Shown piece after piece: positions 1 to 8,664 of a stretch of 43,254 nucleotides of DNA. Origin of the DNA: Pseudomonadota bacterium. GTDB lineage: Bacteria; Pseudomonadota; Gammaproteobacteria; Xanthomonadales; Xanthomonadaceae. A program made the position numbers and the translations under genes. Location of the stretch: positions 1-43,254 of the forward strand of contig JAEWZE010000103.1 in the NCBI GenBank assembly GCA_023395465.1, in the 5' to 3' direction. Numbering within the stretch: position 1 is the first letter of the stretch; every line of letters starts with the position of its first letter. A model generated the notes under the pieces. The model had not been told where the DNA came from, searched no databases, and worked only from the letters and a program-made list of their open reading frames with translations.

Positions 1-1
1 C

Positions 2-592
2 GCCGCCATCGCCGCGCAGCATCCGGCGCTCGGCGGCGACGGCCCGCTGCTGCTCCTGCCGGGGCGCGGCACCCGGCTCAAGGGCCATGCCGACGCGCTG
101 GCGCTGCTGGCCACCCTGCGGGCGAACGGCCTGGATGCGCGGCTGTGGATGCCCGGCGCGCGCGAACGCGGCCGCGAGCGCTACATCGCCGAGCTCGAGG
201 ACGAGGCCCGGCGCCATGGCGTGCTGGCCGCGCTGGCGATGACCCCGCCGACCTCCGCCATCGCGGCGGCCTATGCGGCCAGCGACCTGGTGCTGCAGCT
301 CTCGCGCAAGCCCGAGGCCTTCGGCCGCACCGTGATCGAGGCATTGTCTTGCGGCCGTCCGGTGATCGGCTGGGAGCATGGCGGCAGCGGCGAACTGCTG
401 CGCGACCTGCAGCCGGCCGGGGCGGTGCCGCCCTTCGACGCCCCGGCGCTGGCGCTGGCCGCACGTACCCTGCTCGAACGGCCGCCGCCGCTTCCCGATA
501 CCATTCCCTTCACCCTGCAGGCGATGCAGGACGCCACGCTGTCGGTCTATGACGAACTCCGCGACGATCCCACCGCACTCCCTGTCCGCTGA
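2..592 (+). CDS. Glycosyltransferase family 4-like protein, 3' part only
   Basis: The frame is open from the left edge, so the start and N-terminal domain lie outside the window. The visible ~196 residues form the C-terminal nucleotide-sugar-binding Rossmann half of a GT-B glycosyltransferase. Early on there is a strand-loop with LLPGRGTRLKGH, and later the EX7E-type stretch EAFGRTVIEALSCGRPVIG followed by WEHGG, as in GT4 enzymes. Such enzymes transfer a sugar from a nucleotide donor to a lipid-linked or lipopolysaccharide acceptor on the cytoplasmic face. The next gene, an O-antigen ligase-like protein, overlaps it by 44 nt, and lpxL- and waaA-type genes follow, so a role in LPS core or O-chain synthesis is inferred. 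The exact sugar cannot be told. Confidence 0.85.
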   Translation, partial: AAIAAQHPALGGDGPLLLLPGRGTRLKGHADALALLATLRANGLDARLWMPGARERGRERYIAELEDEARRHGVLAALAMTPPTSAIAAAYAASDLVLQLSRKPEAFGRTVIEALSCGRPVIGWEHGGSGELLRDLQPAGAVPPFDAPALALAARTLLERPPPLPDTIPFTLQAMQDATLSVYDELRDDPTALPVR

Positions 593-1889
593 GACGCCGT
601 CCGCCGGGTGGCGCTGGGCGCCGCACTGGGTGCTGGCGTTCGTGGCGCTGTGGCCCGCGCCGGGCTACGCCGAAGCGGTGATGGTGCTGGGCGCGCTGGC
701 GGCGATCGTGCACCTGCTGGTCGGGCGCTTCCGCGGCGGCATGCGCCTGCTCAGCCACCAGGCCTGGGCGCTGACCAGCGTGCTGTTCTGCGCCTACTGG
801 CTGCCGCAGCTGGTGTCCTCGTTCGATGCGCTGGACCACGGTCGCGCGTTCCGCGAGTCGCTGGTGGACCTGCGCTACCTGCCGTTCCTGTGGCTGGCGG
901 CCTCGGCCGTCGCATCGGCGCGCGGGCGCCGGCTCACCTTCGGCGGGCTGGCGGTGATCGTGCTGGCCTGGACCGTCGACGCACTGATCCAGGTGGTGAC
1001 CGGCACCAGCCCGCTGTTCTGGGGGATCGACACGCTCAAGCAGGCCATCAGCGGGCGGCCGATGTGCAGCGCCGAGCAGCTCGCGCTCGCCGACCGCCTC
1101 GGCGGCGTGCTGGGTCCGTGCAACCTCAAGCTGGGCGTGGTGCTGGCCAGCCTGTCGCCGTTCGCGCTGTACTTCGCGGGGCGGCGCCTGGGCAGCGCCG
1201 GCTGGATCGTCGCCGCGCTGCTGGTCGGCGTGGTGGTGCTGTTCGCCGGTTCTCGCGCGTCGTGGATCACCTTCGCCCTGGTGCTGGCCTCCAGCGGCTG
1301 GAGCCTGCTGGGCTGGAAGAAGCTGCTGGGCGTGTTCGCCGCGGGCGCGATCGCGCTGGCGGCGCTGGCCTGGTTCTCGCCGCAGGTGCAGCAGCGCGTG
1401 GCGCGGACCGCCCAGGCCTGGACCGCGGACGGCGGCGACGGCGTCGATACCGCGCTGTCCGGTCGCACCCGCATCTGGGGCGCCGCGCTGTGCATGGCGC
1501 GCGAGCACCCGGTCAACGGCGTCGGCGCGCGCGGCTTCCGCAGCGCCTTCCCGGCCTGCGACCCGGAGCCCGGCGAACCGGCGGCCTGGGGCGAAGGCCC
1601 GGCCTTCCACGCGCACCAGATCGTGCTGGAGGTGTTGAGCGAGACCGGCCTGTTCGGCCTGCTGCTGTGGCTGGCCGGCGCGGCGATGGCCTGGCGGGCC
1701 TGGCGTTTCGCCGGGGCCGAGGCCCGCGACCGCGCGCGCCCGGCGATGCTGGCGCTGGCGGTGACCGTGTTCCCGTTCAACACCCACCTGGCGTTCTATT
1801 CCACGTTCTGGGGCGGCCTGACCCTGCTGCTGGCCGCGCTCTACGCGGGCAGCCTGCTGGCCGGGCGCGAACCGGTGCAGGCGCGCTGA
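549..1889 (+). CDS. O-antigen ligase / polymerase-like membrane protein (WaaL/Wzy family)
   Basis: About 446 residues, nearly all hydrophobic segments (10 or more predicted helices). The ATG at 549 overlaps the preceding glycosyltransferase and gives a short polar N-terminus before the first helix. A large periplasmic loop near residues 280-360 holds TRIWGAALCMAREHPVNGVGARGFR and then HAHQIVLEVLSETGLFGLLLW. That matches the Wzy_C/O-antigen ligase signature, in which a loop His and nearby Arg residues are needed to transfer undecaprenyl-PP-linked glycan. SRASW in the middle is also typical. The family covers WaaL ligases, Wzy polymerases and protein O-glycosylases, and sequence alone does not separate them. 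The LPS neighbours favour O-chain or core ligation. No terminator is evident before the convergent acyltransferase gene. Confidence 0.82.
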   Translation: MTNSATIPPHSLSAETPSAGWRWAPHWVLAFVALWPAPGYAEAVMVLGALAAIVHLLVGRFRGGMRLLSHQAWALTSVLFCAYWLPQLVSSFDALDHGRAFRESLVDLRYLPFLWLAASAVASARGRRLTFGGLAVIVLAWTVDALIQVVTGTSPLFWGIDTLKQAISGRPMCSAEQLALADRLGGVLGPCNLKLGVVLASLSPFALYFAGRRLGSAGWIVAALLVGVVVLFAGSRASWITFALVLASSGWSLLGWKKLLGVFAAGAIALAALAWFSPQVQQRVARTAQAWTADGGDGVDTALSGRTRIWGAALCMAREHPVNGVGARGFRSAFPACDPEPGEPAAWGEGPAFHAHQIVLEVLSETGLFGLLLWLAGAAMAWRAWRFAGAEARDRARPAMLALAVTVFPFNTHLAFYSTFWGGLTLLLAALYAGSLLAGREPVQAR

Positions 1890-2023
1890 CGCGGCTGCGG
1901 TTGCGCGCCCGCCCCAGCGCATTGGCGACGCCTGTCCACGACGTCGGCATTCGCGAGCAGTGATCGGACCTGATCCTGCATCGCAATCCGGGCCGCGGTC
2001 CCGCGCCGTCAGGTCGCGATGTC

Positions 2024-2938
2024 TCAGTAGACCGAGCCGCCGTCCGGCTGGCGCTTGAAGCGCCGGTGGATCCACAGGTACTGATCGGGGGCCGCACGCG
2101 CCATGTCCTCGATCCCGGCGATCACCCGTGCGGTGTCGGTGGTGGCGTCCTTCGACGGGAATCCTTCCAGCGCCGGCCACAGGCACAGCGCATAGCTGCC
2201 GTCGGCCCGGCGCCGGTGCTGGAACAGCACGACCGCCGCGCCCGACAGCCGCGCCAGCGAATGGGTCGAGGTGAGGCTGTGCGCCGGCTGGCCGAAGAAG
2301 GGCACGAACACCGCTTCGCCGCGACTCGGATCCTGGTCGGGCGCATACCACAGCAGCCCGCCCTTCTTCAGGTGGCGGACCGCACCGCGCACGTCCTGCT
2401 TGGGAAACATCGCCGCCGCGTAGCGCGCGCGTCCGCGCCGCACCGCCCATTCCATGGCCGGCGAGGCGTGCGGCCGGTACATGCCGGCCAGCGGCACGTG
2501 GTCGCACATCAGCCGGCCGCAGATCTCCAGCGTGCTGAAGTGTCCCGACACCACGATCACCCCGCGGCCGCCAGCGCGCGCGGCCTCGATGTGCTCCAGG
2601 CCTTCGACCGTCAGGCCGCGCCGCATCGGATCGACCGAGCCCCACCAGGCGCGCGCGAATTCGAACAGGCCGGTGCCCAGCGAGGTGAAGTGCGCGCGCA
2701 GCAGCGCCTCGCGCGCCGCGGCGTCCAGTTCCGGGAAGCACAGCGCCAGGTTGCGTGCGGCCACTTCGCGACGGTCGCGCAGCAGCACGCGCAGCAGCGT
2801 GCCCAGGCCGCGCGCGATGGCGCGCTGCCACAGCCAGGGCAGGCGCGCGGCCAGCGCCATCAGGCCGATGCCCAGCCACGTCGGTAAGTGGCGAGGCGAC
2901 AGCGGCGGCGGGGGCAGGGGGGTGGTGTCCGAAGCCAT
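2024..2938 (-). CDS. lpxL: Lipid A biosynthesis acyltransferase (LpxL/HtrB type)
   Basis: 304 residues. A membrane-anchoring hydrophobic segment (about residues 20-50) precedes the acyltransferase domain. The catalytic H-X4-D/E motif is HFSTLE (H133, E138), followed by the GMYRPHASPAMEWAVRRGR region and the DQDPSRGEAVFVPFFG block of LpxL/LpxM enzymes. These inner-membrane enzymes move a secondary acyl chain from acyl-ACP to Kdo2-lipid IVA, and the adjacent divergent gene encodes the Kdo transferase that makes this substrate. The ATG at 2938 gives the normal family length. A TACAAT hexamer ends 6 nt before it, suggesting a leaderless transcript. LpxL versus LpxM/P specificity is inferred from similarity only. 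Confidence 0.88.
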   Translation of the reverse strand: MASDTTPLPPPPLSPRHLPTWLGIGLMALAARLPWLWQRAIARGLGTLLRVLLRDRREVAARNLALCFPELDAAAREALLRAHFTSLGTGLFEFARAWWGSVDPMRRGLTVEGLEHIEAARAGGRGVIVVSGHFSTLEICGRLMCDHVPLAGMYRPHASPAMEWAVRRGRARYAAAMFPKQDVRGAVRHLKKGGLLWYAPDQDPSRGEAVFVPFFGQPAHSLTSTHSLARLSGAAVVLFQHRRRADGSYALCLWPALEGFPSKDATTDTARVIAGIEDMARAAPDQYLWIHRRFKRQPDGGSVY

Positions 2939-2944
2939 GCGCCG

Positions 2945-2950
2945 ATTGTA
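2945..2950 (-). promoter_or_regulatory. Candidate -10 element of lpxL (leaderless)
   Basis: TACAAT on the minus strand is followed by only six bases (CGGCGC) and then the ATG at 2938. With the usual 6-7 nt from -10 to the transcription start, the mRNA would begin at the A of the start codon. No convincing -35 or Shine-Dalgarno is seen. Confidence 0.5.
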
Positions 2951-3120
2951 GTCGGCGGGGCGTGGCGGGACGCTGCGCCGGCGCGACGAGGGACGCGGCG
3001 CATCGCGAGTCTTGCGTGCAGCGCCGCTACGCCACGCGCCGCGCCGCGCCGTCATCGCCGGCGCACCCGCAGCACGCACGAGGCGCGGACTCCGGCTCCC
3101 GGCCGCTCGGCCATTCCCGC

Positions 3121-3126
3121 TATCCT
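3121..3126 (+). promoter_or_regulatory. Candidate -10 element of waaA (leaderless)
   Basis: TATCCT is followed by GTCGCC and the ATG at 3133, the same 6-nt spacing as for divergent lpxL. No Shine-Dalgarno lies upstream of this start. The -35 region is not recognisable. Confidence 0.45.
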
Positions 3127-3132
3127 GTCGCC

Positions 3133-4437
3133 ATGCCCGCCGCCGACAAGACCGAACGCCTGTTGCGCGGCCTGTACTCGGCGGCGCTGTACCTGCTGGT
3201 GCCGGTGACGGTCTACCACCTGATCTGGCGCGGCTTCCGCCAGGAGGCCTATTTCGAGCGCTGGAGCGAGCGCTATGCCCGCTATGCGACGCCCGCGCGC
3301 GACACGCCGGTATGGGTGCACGCGGTGTCGGTGGGCGAGGTGAACGCGGTCGCGCCACTGGTCAATGCGCTGCTGGAAGCGGCGCCGGAGCGGCGCCTGC
3401 TGGTGACCACCATCACCCCGACCGGCTCGGCGCGGGTGCGCGCGATCTGGGGCGAGCGCGTGGACCACGTCTACCTGCCGTACGACCTCGTCGGTGCCGT
3501 GCGCCGCTTCCTCGAGCATTTCCGGCCGCGGATCGCGCTGGTGGTGGAAACCGAGTTGTGGCCCAACCTGCTGCTGTGCTGTCGCGATGCCGGCGTCCCG
3601 GCCTACCTGGTCAACGGCCGCCTGTCCGAACGCTCGCTGCGCGGCTATCGCGTGCTGCGGCCGCTGCTGTCGCGGGTGCTGGCCACCTTGCGCCGGGTCG
3701 TGGCGCAATCCGCGGACGACGCGCGCCGCTTCGGCGAGCTGGGCGCGCCGGAGGCTTCGCTGGTGGTCGCCGGCAACCTCAAGTACGACATCGCCATCGA
3801 TGCCGGAGCGCTCACGCTTGCGGCCGGCCGCTTCCGCGAGCGCATCGGCGACCGGCCGGTCTGGATCGCCGCCAGCACCCATCCGGAGGAGGAAGCGCCG
3901 GTGCTCGAGATGCACCGGCGCCTGCGCGAGCGCTGGCCGGACCTGCTGATGCTGTGGGCGCCGCGCCATCCCGAACGGTTCCGCGGCGCCGCGCAGCAGG
4001 CGGTCGACGCCGGTTGGCGGGTGGCCACGCGCCGGCTGACGCAGTGGCCGGACGCGGGCGACGCGGTGTTCGTGCTCGATACGCTGGGCGAGCTGCAACA
4101 GTTCTACGCCTGCGCCGACGTGGCCTTCGTCGGCGGCAGCCTGCAGGACATCGGCGGGCACAACCTGCTCGAGCCGGCGGCGGTCGGCACGCCGGTCACC
4201 AGCGGCCCGCACCTGCACAACTTCGCCGACATCGCGCGGCAGATGCAGGCCGCCGGCGCGCTGCGCGTGGGCCAGGATCCCGAGGCGGTATCCGCCATCC
4301 TCGCCCAGCTGCTGGACGACGCCACCGCGCGCGGGGCCATGCGCGAGGCGGGCCTGGCCCTGGTGCGCGACGGCCGGGGCGCGCTGCAGCGCACCCTGGA
4401 TGTCATCGCGCCGGATCTTCCGGCGGCCGACGCCTGA
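3133..4437 (+). CDS. waaA: 3-deoxy-D-manno-octulosonic acid (Kdo) transferase
   Basis: 434 residues, the usual WaaA/KdtA length. An N-terminal hydrophobic anchor (about residues 12-30) is followed by VWVHAVSVGEVNA with the conserved Glu of the N-terminal domain. VVETELWPNLL, YLVNGRLSERSLRGY and VAQSADDARRFGELGA come next. The C-terminal GT30 domain has NLKYD, WIAASTHPEEEAPVL, and GELQQFYACADVAFVGGSLQDIGGHN with LLEPAAVGTPV, the CMP-Kdo-binding region. The enzyme adds Kdo to lipid IVA at the inner membrane, just before the acyltransferase encoded by divergent lpxL. Whether it is mono- or bifunctional cannot be read from the sequence. Confidence 0.95.
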   Translation: MPAADKTERLLRGLYSAALYLLVPVTVYHLIWRGFRQEAYFERWSERYARYATPARDTPVWVHAVSVGEVNAVAPLVNALLEAAPERRLLVTTITPTGSARVRAIWGERVDHVYLPYDLVGAVRRFLEHFRPRIALVVETELWPNLLLCCRDAGVPAYLVNGRLSERSLRGYRVLRPLLSRVLATLRRVVAQSADDARRFGELGAPEASLVVAGNLKYDIAIDAGALTLAAGRFRERIGDRPVWIAASTHPEEEAPVLEMHRRLRERWPDLLMLWAPRHPERFRGAAQQAVDAGWRVATRRLTQWPDAGDAVFVLDTLGELQQFYACADVAFVGGSLQDIGGHNLLEPAAVGTPVTSGPHLHNFADIARQMQAAGALRVGQDPEAVSAILAQLLDDATARGAMREAGLALVRDGRGALQRTLDVIAPDLPAADA

Positions 4438-4551
4438 CCGGGAGGCCGGCGACGCCGGCACGCACGGGAGCGCAGGTGCGACACCATCCCGCGGCGGCGG
4501 TGTCTGTTTCCTGCTGCCAAGGCGAACACGGGGTGGCGACCCGAACGACGA

Positions 4552-4571
4552 AGCCGGCGCAGGCGCCGGCT
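4552..4571. terminator. GC-rich hairpin between convergent waaA and tolC-like genes
   Basis: The inverted repeat AGCCGGC...GCCGGCT lies in the 158-bp gap between two convergent genes and could end transcription from either side. There is no T-tract on either strand, so intrinsic termination is uncertain. The rest of the gap (4438-4595) shows nothing else recognisable. Confidence 0.35.
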
Positions 4572-4595
4572 CCGGGGTCGCACCGGCGCGTGTGC

Positions 4596-5927
4596 CTACT
4601 GCTGCGGCGCAGGCGCCGTGGTGTCCACGGTCAGCAGGCGATTCACGTCCTGCACGGTGGACGCATCCAGCGTGCCGGCGGCCTGCTCGAGCAGCAGCCG
4701 GTTGCGCAGGTAGTTGTAGCGCGCGGTCGCGTAGTTCTGCCGCGCGACGAACAGGTTCTGCTGGTTGATCAGCACGTCGATCACGGTGCGGGTGCCCACT
4801 TCCAGGCCGACCTGCGAAGCGTCGTAGGCGCTCTGCGCCGATACCAGCGCCAGGCGCCGGGCCTCAACCTCGCTGATGCCCGCCACCAGCGCCTGGTAGG
4901 CATAGCGGGTGTTGCGCTCGATGGCGCGGCGGCCCTGCTCGAGCTGGTCCCGGGCGATGTCCCGGCTGTTGATGGCCTGGCGCACCTGCGACTGGGTGGC
5001 GCCGCCCGAGAAGATCGGCACGGTCAGCGTCAGCCCGATCGAATGGCCTTCCTCGGTGAGCGAGACCTGGCCCGGCGACGGCGAGTACCAGCCGGTGTTG
5101 TTGCTGTAGGTCACGCCCAGGCCCAGCGACGGCAGGTGCCCGGCGCGGGCGGTGGTCACGCCGTGCTCGGCGCCCTGCACCGCGTACCGGGACGCCTGCA
5201 GGCTCGGATTGGTGTCCAGCGCACGCTGCACCCACGCTTCGGCATCGCCGCCGGCCGGCAGCTCGGGACGGAAATCCTCGGGCAGGGCGCGCAGCGCATT
5301 GATCGGCGTGCCGGTGATCTCGGCCAGCGCCTGGTAGGCATCCTGCAGGGCGTTGCGCGCGAGGATGGTGTTGGCGCGCGCGCCGTCGTACTGGGCGCGG
5401 GCCTCGTGCACGTCGGTGATCGGCGCCAGGCCGACCTCCAGGCGCCGGTCGGCGTAGTCGAACTGCTTCTGGAACGCCGCTTCCGCAGCCTCGGCCGCGT
5501 TCAGCGTTTCAAGCGCCACCAGCACGTCGAAGTAGGCGTTGGCGGTGCGCGAGATCAGTTCGTCGCCCGCGGCCTCCAGGTCGTAGTCGGCGGCGATCGC
5601 GTACTTGCGCTGCGCGCGCACGTTGGAGATCGTGCCGAGGTCGAACACGCTCTGGCTGAGCCTTGCCGAGTAGTTGCGGCTGCGCGAGGAACCGGTTTCG
5701 CCCGCATCGTGACCACGGCCCAGGGTCGCGGTGCCGTCGATCTGCGGCAGCAGCGCCGCGCGCGCCTGCACCGCGTTCTCGCGGGTCGACAGGCGCTGGG
5801 ATTCCGCGATCGACAGCTGCGGATCGTTGACCCGCGCCAGCTCGTAGGTCTGCATCAGGTCTTCGGCGAAGACCGGCGCGGACGACAGGGCCAGGGCGAG
5901 GGAGAGAACGAGGGGGCGGCGGAGCAT
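4596..5927 (-). CDS. tolC: TolC-family outer membrane channel protein
   Basis: 443 residues with a clear Sec signal peptide (MLRRPLVLSLALALSSAPVFA, cleavage after about A21). The mature part starts EDLMQTYELARVNDPQL, the typical TolC opening, and shows the two-fold internal repeat of outer membrane efflux proteins: long Ala/Gln/Arg-rich helices with NLFVARQNYATARYNYLRNRLLLEQAAGTL near the C-terminus. TolC trimers form the outer membrane and periplasmic exit duct for type I secretion and RND pumps. The next gene upstream is a PCMT-like methyltransferase ending 32 nt before this start, so the two are probably co-transcribed. The RND adaptor/permease pair at 7.5-11.9 kb has no outer membrane gene of its own and may use this protein (inference). 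Confidence 0.93.
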   Translation of the reverse strand: MLRRPLVLSLALALSSAPVFAEDLMQTYELARVNDPQLSIAESQRLSTRENAVQARAALLPQIDGTATLGRGHDAGETGSSRSRNYSARLSQSVFDLGTISNVRAQRKYAIAADYDLEAAGDELISRTANAYFDVLVALETLNAAEAAEAAFQKQFDYADRRLEVGLAPITDVHEARAQYDGARANTILARNALQDAYQALAEITGTPINALRALPEDFRPELPAGGDAEAWVQRALDTNPSLQASRYAVQGAEHGVTTARAGHLPSLGLGVTYSNNTGWYSPSPGQVSLTEEGHSIGLTLTVPIFSGGATQSQVRQAINSRDIARDQLEQGRRAIERNTRYAYQALVAGISEVEARRLALVSAQSAYDASQVGLEVGTRTVIDVLINQQNLFVARQNYATARYNYLRNRLLLEQAAGTLDASTVQDVNRLLTVDTTAPAPQQ

Positions 5928-5959
5928 CGGGAATCCTTGGCGAAGAATGCGGGAACGTG

Positions 5960-6613
5960 TCAGAACTGGAATTCTGCCGGCGGCTCGGCGCCGGCCAGGT
6001 AAGCCAGCCCGGTTTCGAACAACGACTCGATGCGGTGTCCGTTGACGTCACCGTGCACCAGCACCGCATCCATCGCCGGCGCGCGGCCCTGCACCACGAA
6101 CATGCGCCCACCGGGACGCAGCCATTCGAGGAAACGTGACGGGATGGTGTCGACCGCGCCGGACACGCAGATCGCGTCGAACTGGCGGCCGGGCGTCCAT
6201 GCGAATGCGTCGGCGGCGACGACCGCCGCGTTGCCGATGCCCTGCACGCGCAGGCGGTCGCCGGCGGCCTCGGCCAGGTCGGCGTGGCGTTCGATGCCGA
6301 CCACCTCGCGCGCCAGCGACGCCAGGCAGGCGGCCATGAAGCCGCTGCCGGCACCGATCTCGAGCACCGATTCGCCGCCCTGCAGCTCAAGCGCCTGCAG
6401 CGCACGGCCTTCGAGCACGGGCTTGAACATGGTCTCGCCGCGGCCGATCGGCAGTTCCAGGTCGGCATAGGCCAGGGCCCGGTGGCGCTCGCCCACGAAG
6501 GCCTCGCGCGGCAGGCGCGCCAGCACGTCCAGCACGCGCCCGTCGAGCACGTCCCAGGGACGGATCTGCTGCTCGACCATGAACTCGCGGGCCTTGGCGA
6601 AATCGAACGTCAT
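5960..6613 (-). CDS. PCMT-like SAM-dependent methyltransferase
   Basis: 217 residues related to protein-L-isoaspartate O-methyltransferase. The SAM-binding motif VLEIGAGSGFMAACLA is at about residues 83-98, followed by VVGIERH (acidic ribose-binding residue) and the FDAICVSGAVDTIP and LRPGGRMFVVQG strands. The N-terminal FAKAREFMVEQQIRPWDV is typical of a PCMT subgroup found next to tolC in xanthomonads. The region where true Pcm enzymes carry the substrate loop G-x-x-I-S-Q-P reads LPIGRGETMFKP (residues 54-65), so isoaspartyl-repair activity is doubtful. The gene precedes the TolC gene by 32 nt. A TAGAAT-like hexamer lies about 35 nt upstream of the ATG. Confidence 0.85.
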   Translation of the reverse strand: MTFDFAKAREFMVEQQIRPWDVLDGRVLDVLARLPREAFVGERHRALAYADLELPIGRGETMFKPVLEGRALQALELQGGESVLEIGAGSGFMAACLASLAREVVGIERHADLAEAAGDRLRVQGIGNAAVVAADAFAWTPGRQFDAICVSGAVDTIPSRFLEWLRPGGRMFVVQGRAPAMDAVLVHGDVNGHRIESLFETGLAYLAGAEPPAEFQF

Positions 6614-6747
6614 CTTGCGGTCCGGGAAATGGAGGGAGGGAACGCGATTCTACCGGCCGGATCGCGCGAATTCCCCGGTGGCCATCATCGCCAGCGGCCC
6701 GGGGGCGGCTGAGTGCCGGAAGTCACCGCGACCGATGGCCTGCCGGT

Positions 6748-7413
6748 TCACGCCACCGGCCGCGGTCCGCGGCCATAGGCGCGCAGGAACATGTCGACCG
6801 TAGCCGCGATGTGTTCGTCCACGCCGGCCGTGCTGGGCCGCTCGCACAGGCCGCAGGCCATGCGCGTGTGCAGGTCGCCCTTGAGCAGCGCGAAGAACTG
6901 CCGCGCCGCGCGCGCCAGGTCGGGAATGTCCAGTTCGGCCTCGCGCGCCTCGAGGAGGGTGGCGAAGGCGCGCTGCACGCGCTCGGGCCCGGCCTGCCAG
7001 AACAGCTGGCGCAGGCGCTCGTCGCCGCCGGGGCTCATCATCATGCGGTGCGTGGCCAGCGCTTCCTCGCTGGTGATCATCGTGAAGAAGGCGCGGGCGA
7101 TCCCGACCAGCTGCGAGCGCAGCGGCGCCGACGGATCGGCCACGAACAGGTCGTCGGGCATCAGCGAGTCGCAGACCAGCCGCACCGCCTCGCCGAACAG
7201 GGCTTCCTTGTCGCCGAAATGGCTGTAGACGGTGAGCTTGGACACGCCGGCCTCAGCCGCGATCTGGTCCATGCTGGCGCCTTCGAAGCCGAGCCGGGTG
7301 AACATGCGTGCGGCGGCATCGAGGATCGCCGCGCGCTTGGCCAGGTCCTTGGGGCGGCCGGGGCCGGCGGAGGGCCTGGACTGCGCGGCTGCGGACGGAA
7401 GCTTGGGTGCCAT
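6748..7413 (-). CDS. TetR/AcrR-family transcriptional regulator
   Basis: 221 residues. The N-terminal helix-turn-helix of about 50 residues reads ILDAAARMFTRLGFEGASMDQIAAEAGVSKLTVYSHFGDKEALF, a textbook TetR DNA-binding domain. The C-terminal all-helical ligand domain resembles TetR_C regulators of efflux pumps. It is divergently placed from the RND adaptor gene with a 70-bp shared gap, so it most likely represses the pump and itself and is relieved by a pump substrate (inference from family and layout). The N-terminus has an Ala/Pro/Arg-rich extension of about 25 residues before the HTH. A TAGTAT hexamer 7 nt before the ATG and no visible Shine-Dalgarno suggest a leaderless message. Confidence 0.9.
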   Translation of the reverse strand: MAPKLPSAAAQSRPSAGPGRPKDLAKRAAILDAAARMFTRLGFEGASMDQIAAEAGVSKLTVYSHFGDKEALFGEAVRLVCDSLMPDDLFVADPSAPLRSQLVGIARAFFTMITSEEALATHRMMMSPGGDERLRQLFWQAGPERVQRAFATLLEAREAELDIPDLARAARQFFALLKGDLHTRMACGLCERPSTAGVDEHIAATVDMFLRAYGRGPRPVA

Positions 7414-7483
7414 GCAGGTAATACTAGACTAATCGGTTTGCTATTTATACTCTGCGCGTCCTGGCATTCACACGGCGCTCCGG
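7414..7483. promoter_or_regulatory. Divergent tetR / RND pump promoter-operator region
   Basis: This is an A+T-rich 70-bp gap. On the minus strand TAGTAT (7421-7426) lies 7 nt before the tetR ATG. On the plus strand TATACT (7446-7451) is a candidate -10 for the pump operon. The arms GTAATACTAG (7418-7427) and CTATTTATAC (7441-7450) form an imperfect inverted repeat, matching 7 of 10, across a 13-nt centre that covers both -10 boxes. It is a reasonable TetR operator candidate but unproven. Confidence 0.4.
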
Positions 7484-8614
7484 ATGCACACCATGGGACG
7501 TTGCTTCCCCGCATGGATCGTCGGCCTCGCGCTGGCCGGCCTGCTGTCGGCCTGCGGCAGCGAAGACGAAAAAGCGTCCGGGCCGCGTCCGGTCCTGGTC
7601 GTACAGCCGCGCGGCGGCGCCGGGGCGGCGGTCTCGACCTATGCCGGCGAAATCCGCGCGCGCGAGGAAAGCCCGCTCGCGTTCCGCATCGGCGGCAACC
7701 TGGCGCGGCGCCACGTCGATGCCGGCGAGCACGTGCGCGCCGGCCAGGTGCTGGCCGAGCTCGATCCGGGCGACCAGCGCCTGCAGGCCGAGGCTGCACG
7801 CGCGCAACTGGCGGCCGCCGAGGCCGAACTGGCGCGCGTCCGCGCCGACCGGGCCCGCTTCCAGGCGCTGGCGCAGGAGCGGCTGGTCAGCCAGTCGGCC
7901 ATGGACGCGCAGGACTCCGCCTGGCGCGCGGCCGAGGAACAGGCGCGCGCCGCGCGGGCGCAGCTGGACGTGGCCCGCAACCAGGCCGCGTACGCGCAGT
8001 TGCGCGCGCCGCGCAACGGCGTGATCGCCAGCCGCCTGGCCGAGGCCGGGCAGGTCGTCGCCGCCGGGCAGGCGGTCTACACCCTGGCCGGAGATGGCGG
8101 CCGCGAGGTGGCGATCGCGCTGCCCGAATCGCGCATCGGCGAGGTCCGCCTGGGGCAGCCGGTCGAGGTCGAACTGTGGGACGCGGCGGACCGGCGCCTG
8201 CCGGGCCGCATCCGCGAGATCGCCGCCGCGGCCGAACCGCAGGCGCGCACCTTCGCCGCGCGCGTCGCGCTGGAGCCGGGCGCCATCGACCAGGTGGCGC
8301 TGGGCCAGAGCGCGCGCGTGTACGTGCGCCAGGACGGCGAGGGCGCGGCGCTGAGCGTGCCGCTGTCGGCGCTGCAGCCTGCCGCGTCCGGCGGGCATGC
8401 GGTGTGGGTGGTGGAGCCGGGCAGCGGCGCGCTGCGCCTGGTTCCGGTGGAAACCGGGCGGCTCGGCCAGTCGCGGGTGCCGGTGCTGTCCGGACTCGAG
8501 GCGGACGCATGGGTGGTGGCGGCCGGTGGCCATCTGCTGCGCGAAGGCCAGGTCGTGGCGCCGGTCGATCGCGACAACCGCCCGGTGGTCGCGGCCACGG
8601 ACGCGCCGCGGTGA
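7484..8614 (+). CDS. RND efflux periplasmic adaptor (membrane fusion) lipoprotein
   Basis: 376 residues. The N-terminus is a lipoprotein signal with lipobox LLSAC (lipidated Cys about 24). There follow the lipoyl half-motif GNLARRHVDAGEHVRAGQVLAELDP, an alpha-hairpin (residues about 85-145, with AEAELARVRADRARFQALAQERLVSQ), the second lipoyl half with YAQLRAPRNGVIASRLAEAGQVV, and beta-barrel and membrane-proximal domains. This is the AcrA/MexA type that links an inner-membrane RND pump to a TolC channel. The permease gene starts 50 nt downstream and the TetR gene is divergent. An ATG at 7493 is an alternative start with the same lipobox. Substrates are unknown. Confidence 0.93.
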   Translation: MHTMGRCFPAWIVGLALAGLLSACGSEDEKASGPRPVLVVQPRGGAGAAVSTYAGEIRAREESPLAFRIGGNLARRHVDAGEHVRAGQVLAELDPGDQRLQAEAARAQLAAAEAELARVRADRARFQALAQERLVSQSAMDAQDSAWRAAEEQARAARAQLDVARNQAAYAQLRAPRNGVIASRLAEAGQVVAAGQAVYTLAGDGGREVAIALPESRIGEVRLGQPVEVELWDAADRRLPGRIREIAAAAEPQARTFAARVALEPGAIDQVALGQSARVYVRQDGEGAALSVPLSALQPAASGGHAVWVVEPGSGALRLVPVETGRLGQSRVPVLSGLEADAWVVAAGGHLLREGQVVAPVDRDNRPVVAATDAPR

Positions 8615-8664
8615 CGGCGGTTCGCCAGCGCCGCGACGACGCCGGCCGCGCGGGACGCTGACCG

